Assembly (NCBI RefSeq): GCF_039414295.1 | Contig: NZ_JBCITM010000017.1 | Span: 1 to 64,000, forward strand | Direction: 5' to 3' | Source: Anoxynatronum sibiricum | GTDB lineage: Bacteria; Bacillota; Clostridia; Peptostreptococcales; Tindalliaceae | Length of the DNA stretch: 64,000 nucleotides | Part shown: positions 62,237 to 64,000 of the stretch, one piece after another | How positions within the stretch are numbered: position 1 is the stretch's first letter | Layout of the letters: every line of letters begins with the position of its first letter | Notes under the pieces: generated by a model | Told to the model about the DNA's origin: nothing | The model's database searches: none | What the model saw: only the letters and a program-made list of their open reading frames with translations | Made by a program: the position numbers and the translations under genes

Positions 62237-63262
62237 ATGAAATCAACGAAAAAAACCTTGCTGATCCTCTTGCTGCTGCTGACCCTGCTGGCGACAGCCT
62301 GCGGCACCACATCAAGTGCACCGGCTCCGGCAGCTGAAGCACCTGAAGAAACTCCTGCAGCCGAGTCTCCCGCCGAAGCCGTTGATGAAGACACGCAGAC
62401 AGAAGCCGAAACAGAATCCGCTGCTGGACGCACCATAGAAGATCACCTGGGCCGGCAAGTGGAACTGCCAGACCAGCCGGAACGGGTACTGGCCCTCACC
62501 CGCAATTTTATGGAAGAACTTTTTGAACTGGGCATCACCCCCGTGGGCAAAGTGGAAGAATACAAAAATCGCCAGGAAGGCATCGACCTTCCCAGCGTAT
62601 CCAACCAAAACACCCCCAACCTGGAAGCCATTGCGGCTCTGGCACCGGAGCTGATCTTCGCCAACACCCGGCAACATGCTGATTTGCTGGAATCTCTGGA
62701 AGAAATCAGCGGGGCGGTGGTGTTCATTGACCCCAATCAAGTGATCGATGATCCTCTTGTCTCCCGGATTCTTTTCATGGCAGAAGTGTTGAACCGACAG
62801 GCAGAAGGGGAAAACTACATCGCCCAACTGGATGCCGTCACAGCTGAGTTGCAGGCAAAAGTCGCTCCTTTAGGGTATGAGACCGGCCTGATTCTGGAAA
62901 TCGGTGATAAAGTCACCGCCGCACAGCCCACCGGCTTCTTCGGAGCACTGCTTCACCGCATGAACATTGAGAACATCGTTCCCCTGGGGCTTCCCGGCTC
63001 CGGCCAATCCACCTGGGTTGACTTTGATGCCGAAACCATTCTGGCCGAAGATCCCGACATGGTGCTGCTTCGAGCCTCAGGCAACGACAAAGACGAACAC
63101 AAGCAACTGTTGGAAGACTTCAAAAATAACCCCGCATGGAGCGAACTGTCAGCGGTGAAAAATAACCAGCTATTCATACTGCCGGCTCAGATTGCTCCCG
63201 GCAATATCAGCAACGAAGAAGCCCTGCGAAGAACCGCTAAAATCATTGGAGCAGGAGAATAG
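62237..63262 (+). CDS. ABC importer substrate-binding lipoprotein (FepB/BtuF type)
   Basis: This 341-residue receptor has a lipobox (LATAC, about 14-18), an Ala/Glu/Pro linker and a class III binding domain with GRQVELPDQPERVLALT, the long connecting helix, and a C-terminal lobe. GGAGG supports the ATG. It likely binds a ferric siderophore or cobalamin. GATAACC-like repeats lie in the leader from about 62165 to 62222. Confidence 0.92.
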   Translation: MKSTKKTLLILLLLLTLLATACGTTSSAPAPAAEAPEETPAAESPAEAVDEDTQTEAETESAAGRTIEDHLGRQVELPDQPERVLALTRNFMEELFELGITPVGKVEEYKNRQEGIDLPSVSNQNTPNLEAIAALAPELIFANTRQHADLLESLEEISGAVVFIDPNQVIDDPLVSRILFMAEVLNRQAEGENYIAQLDAVTAELQAKVAPLGYETGLILEIGDKVTAAQPTGFFGALLHRMNIENIVPLGLPGSGQSTWVDFDAETILAEDPDMVLLRASGNDKDEHKQLLEDFKNNPAWSELSAVKNNQLFILPAQIAPGNISNEEALRRTAKIIGAGE

Positions 63263-63267
63263 ACCGG

Positions 63268-64000
63268 ATGAACACCGCCATAGCTGAACAGGTGCTGAAC
63301 GCAGTCAGAAAGAAACGCATGTGGTCCCTCACCTTCATGGCCCTGGGACTGGCAGTTTTGATGATGGTGACCCTGCGGATGGGCACCGTTGAATTCACCT
63401 TCCGGCAGGTGCTGGGTGTTTTCACCGGTTCCAATGCCGACAGTCTGGCCCGCCAGGTGGTTTACAATATCCGGCTTCCCCGCATGTTAACCGCAGTGAT
63501 GGTGGGCGTGAACCTGGCGGTTTCCGGGGCGTTGCTCCAGGGGGTGCTGCGAAACCCCCTGGCATCACCCCAGGTGATTGGTGTCAATGCCGGGGCCGGA
63601 CTGGCGGCGGTGAGCGTGATGATTTTCTTTCCCGGCAAGCTCAGTCTACTGCCTCCCGCCGCTTTTGCAGGGGCATTGCTGGCAGTGCTGCTGGTGTACG
63701 GGCTCACCTTTCATCAACAACTGAACACCACTGTCAGCATTGTGCTGGCAGGGGTGGCGGTCTCTGCCTTTCTCAATGCCATGACCTCCGGGTTGATGAT
63801 TCTCAACAGTGATGATATTGAAGTCACCTATTCCTGGCTGCTGGGAGGCCTCGCTGGCCGGGGGTGGTCGTACGTCAGCCTTATTGCCGGCTACACGCTG
63901 CTGGGAGTATTGGTAGCCCTGCTGCTAAGCCCTAAAATCAACCTGTTTTTGCTGGGAGAAGAAGTGGGCAGCAGCCTGGGGCTGCGGGTGCGTCTGTATC
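63268..64000 (+). CDS. ABC importer permease (FecCD family), cut by window end
   Basis: The first 244 codons are seen: a hydrophobic N-terminus (about 24-42), then RLPRMLTAVMVGVNLAVSGA, QGVLRNPLASPQVIGVNAGA and further helices. AGGAG lies 10 bases upstream, and the receptor stop is 5 bases before the ATG. It is incomplete because the sequence ends, not because of mutation. Confidence 0.92.
   Translation, partial: MNTAIAEQVLNAVRKKRMWSLTFMALGLAVLMMVTLRMGTVEFTFRQVLGVFTGSNADSLARQVVYNIRLPRMLTAVMVGVNLAVSGALLQGVLRNPLASPQVIGVNAGAGLAAVSVMIFFPGKLSLLPPAAFAGALLAVLLVYGLTFHQQLNTTVSIVLAGVAVSAFLNAMTSGLMILNSDDIEVTYSWLLGGLAGRGWSYVSLIAGYTLLGVLVALLLSPKINLFLLGEEVGSSLGLRVRLY

Overview
The window looks like chromosomal DNA from a medium-GC anaerobic Clostridia (Firmicutes). 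The reasons are strong AGGAGG-type ribosome sites, several TTG starts, consensus TTGACA/TATAAT promoters, an indolepyruvate:ferredoxin oxidoreductase pair (iorAB), a secreted protein with copper-amine-oxidase-like domains, a CymR-like Rrf2 regulator and TRAP/ABC importers. The genus cannot be fixed from the sequence alone. There is no rRNA, tRNA, CRISPR array, phage or intact insertion sequence.

Layout. 0.1-12.3 kb holds a repeat-rich secreted beta-helix protein, an exported M3 peptidase, cysK, glutaminase, an Rrf2 regulator, a TcdA-like E1 enzyme and a short FtsK/SpoIIIE translocase. 12.6-20.5 kb is a signalling block: NarL-type response regulator, hybrid histidine kinase, Hpt-like protein, a sensor protein with both GGDEF and EAL domains, and a chemotaxis receptor. 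20.8-26.9 kb is a GntR-controlled TRAP transporter plus IlvD/EDD dehydratase operon, probably for a sugar acid. 27-32.4 kb holds an M28 peptidase, a regulator with two MerR domains, an orphan MoaE-like protein and iorAB.

32.5-42.7 kb is visibly more AT-rich and looks acquired. It carries a broken AbiL/RloAB-type defence pair, then a complete AfuABC-like ABC importer, a large protein with a C-terminal phosphodiester-glycosidase (NAGPA) domain, a LacI regulator and a glycosyltransferase. 42.7-50.1 kb holds a lipoprotein, an Asp/Glu racemase-family protein, a LysR/YczE-type divergent pair, a lipoprotein flavoreductase with its divergent LysR, and an AlkA-type DNA glycosylase.

50.6-57.2 kb is a Ugp/Mal-type ABC importer operon with a leaderless 5'-nucleotidase-family enzyme. 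It is preceded by a 30-codon leader ORF and hairpins that can hide the first ribosome site. 57.3-60.1 kb is a Fur-box-preceded cassette of a Cys/His-rich G3E GTPase, a free-standing ABC ATPase and a leaderless solute-binding-fold protein with no permease. I consider this the best candidate for an undescribed system. 60.3-64 kb is a second Fur-type promoter driving an ArsR regulator, a 59-residue protein and a siderophore/cobalamin-type ABC importer, cut by the window end.
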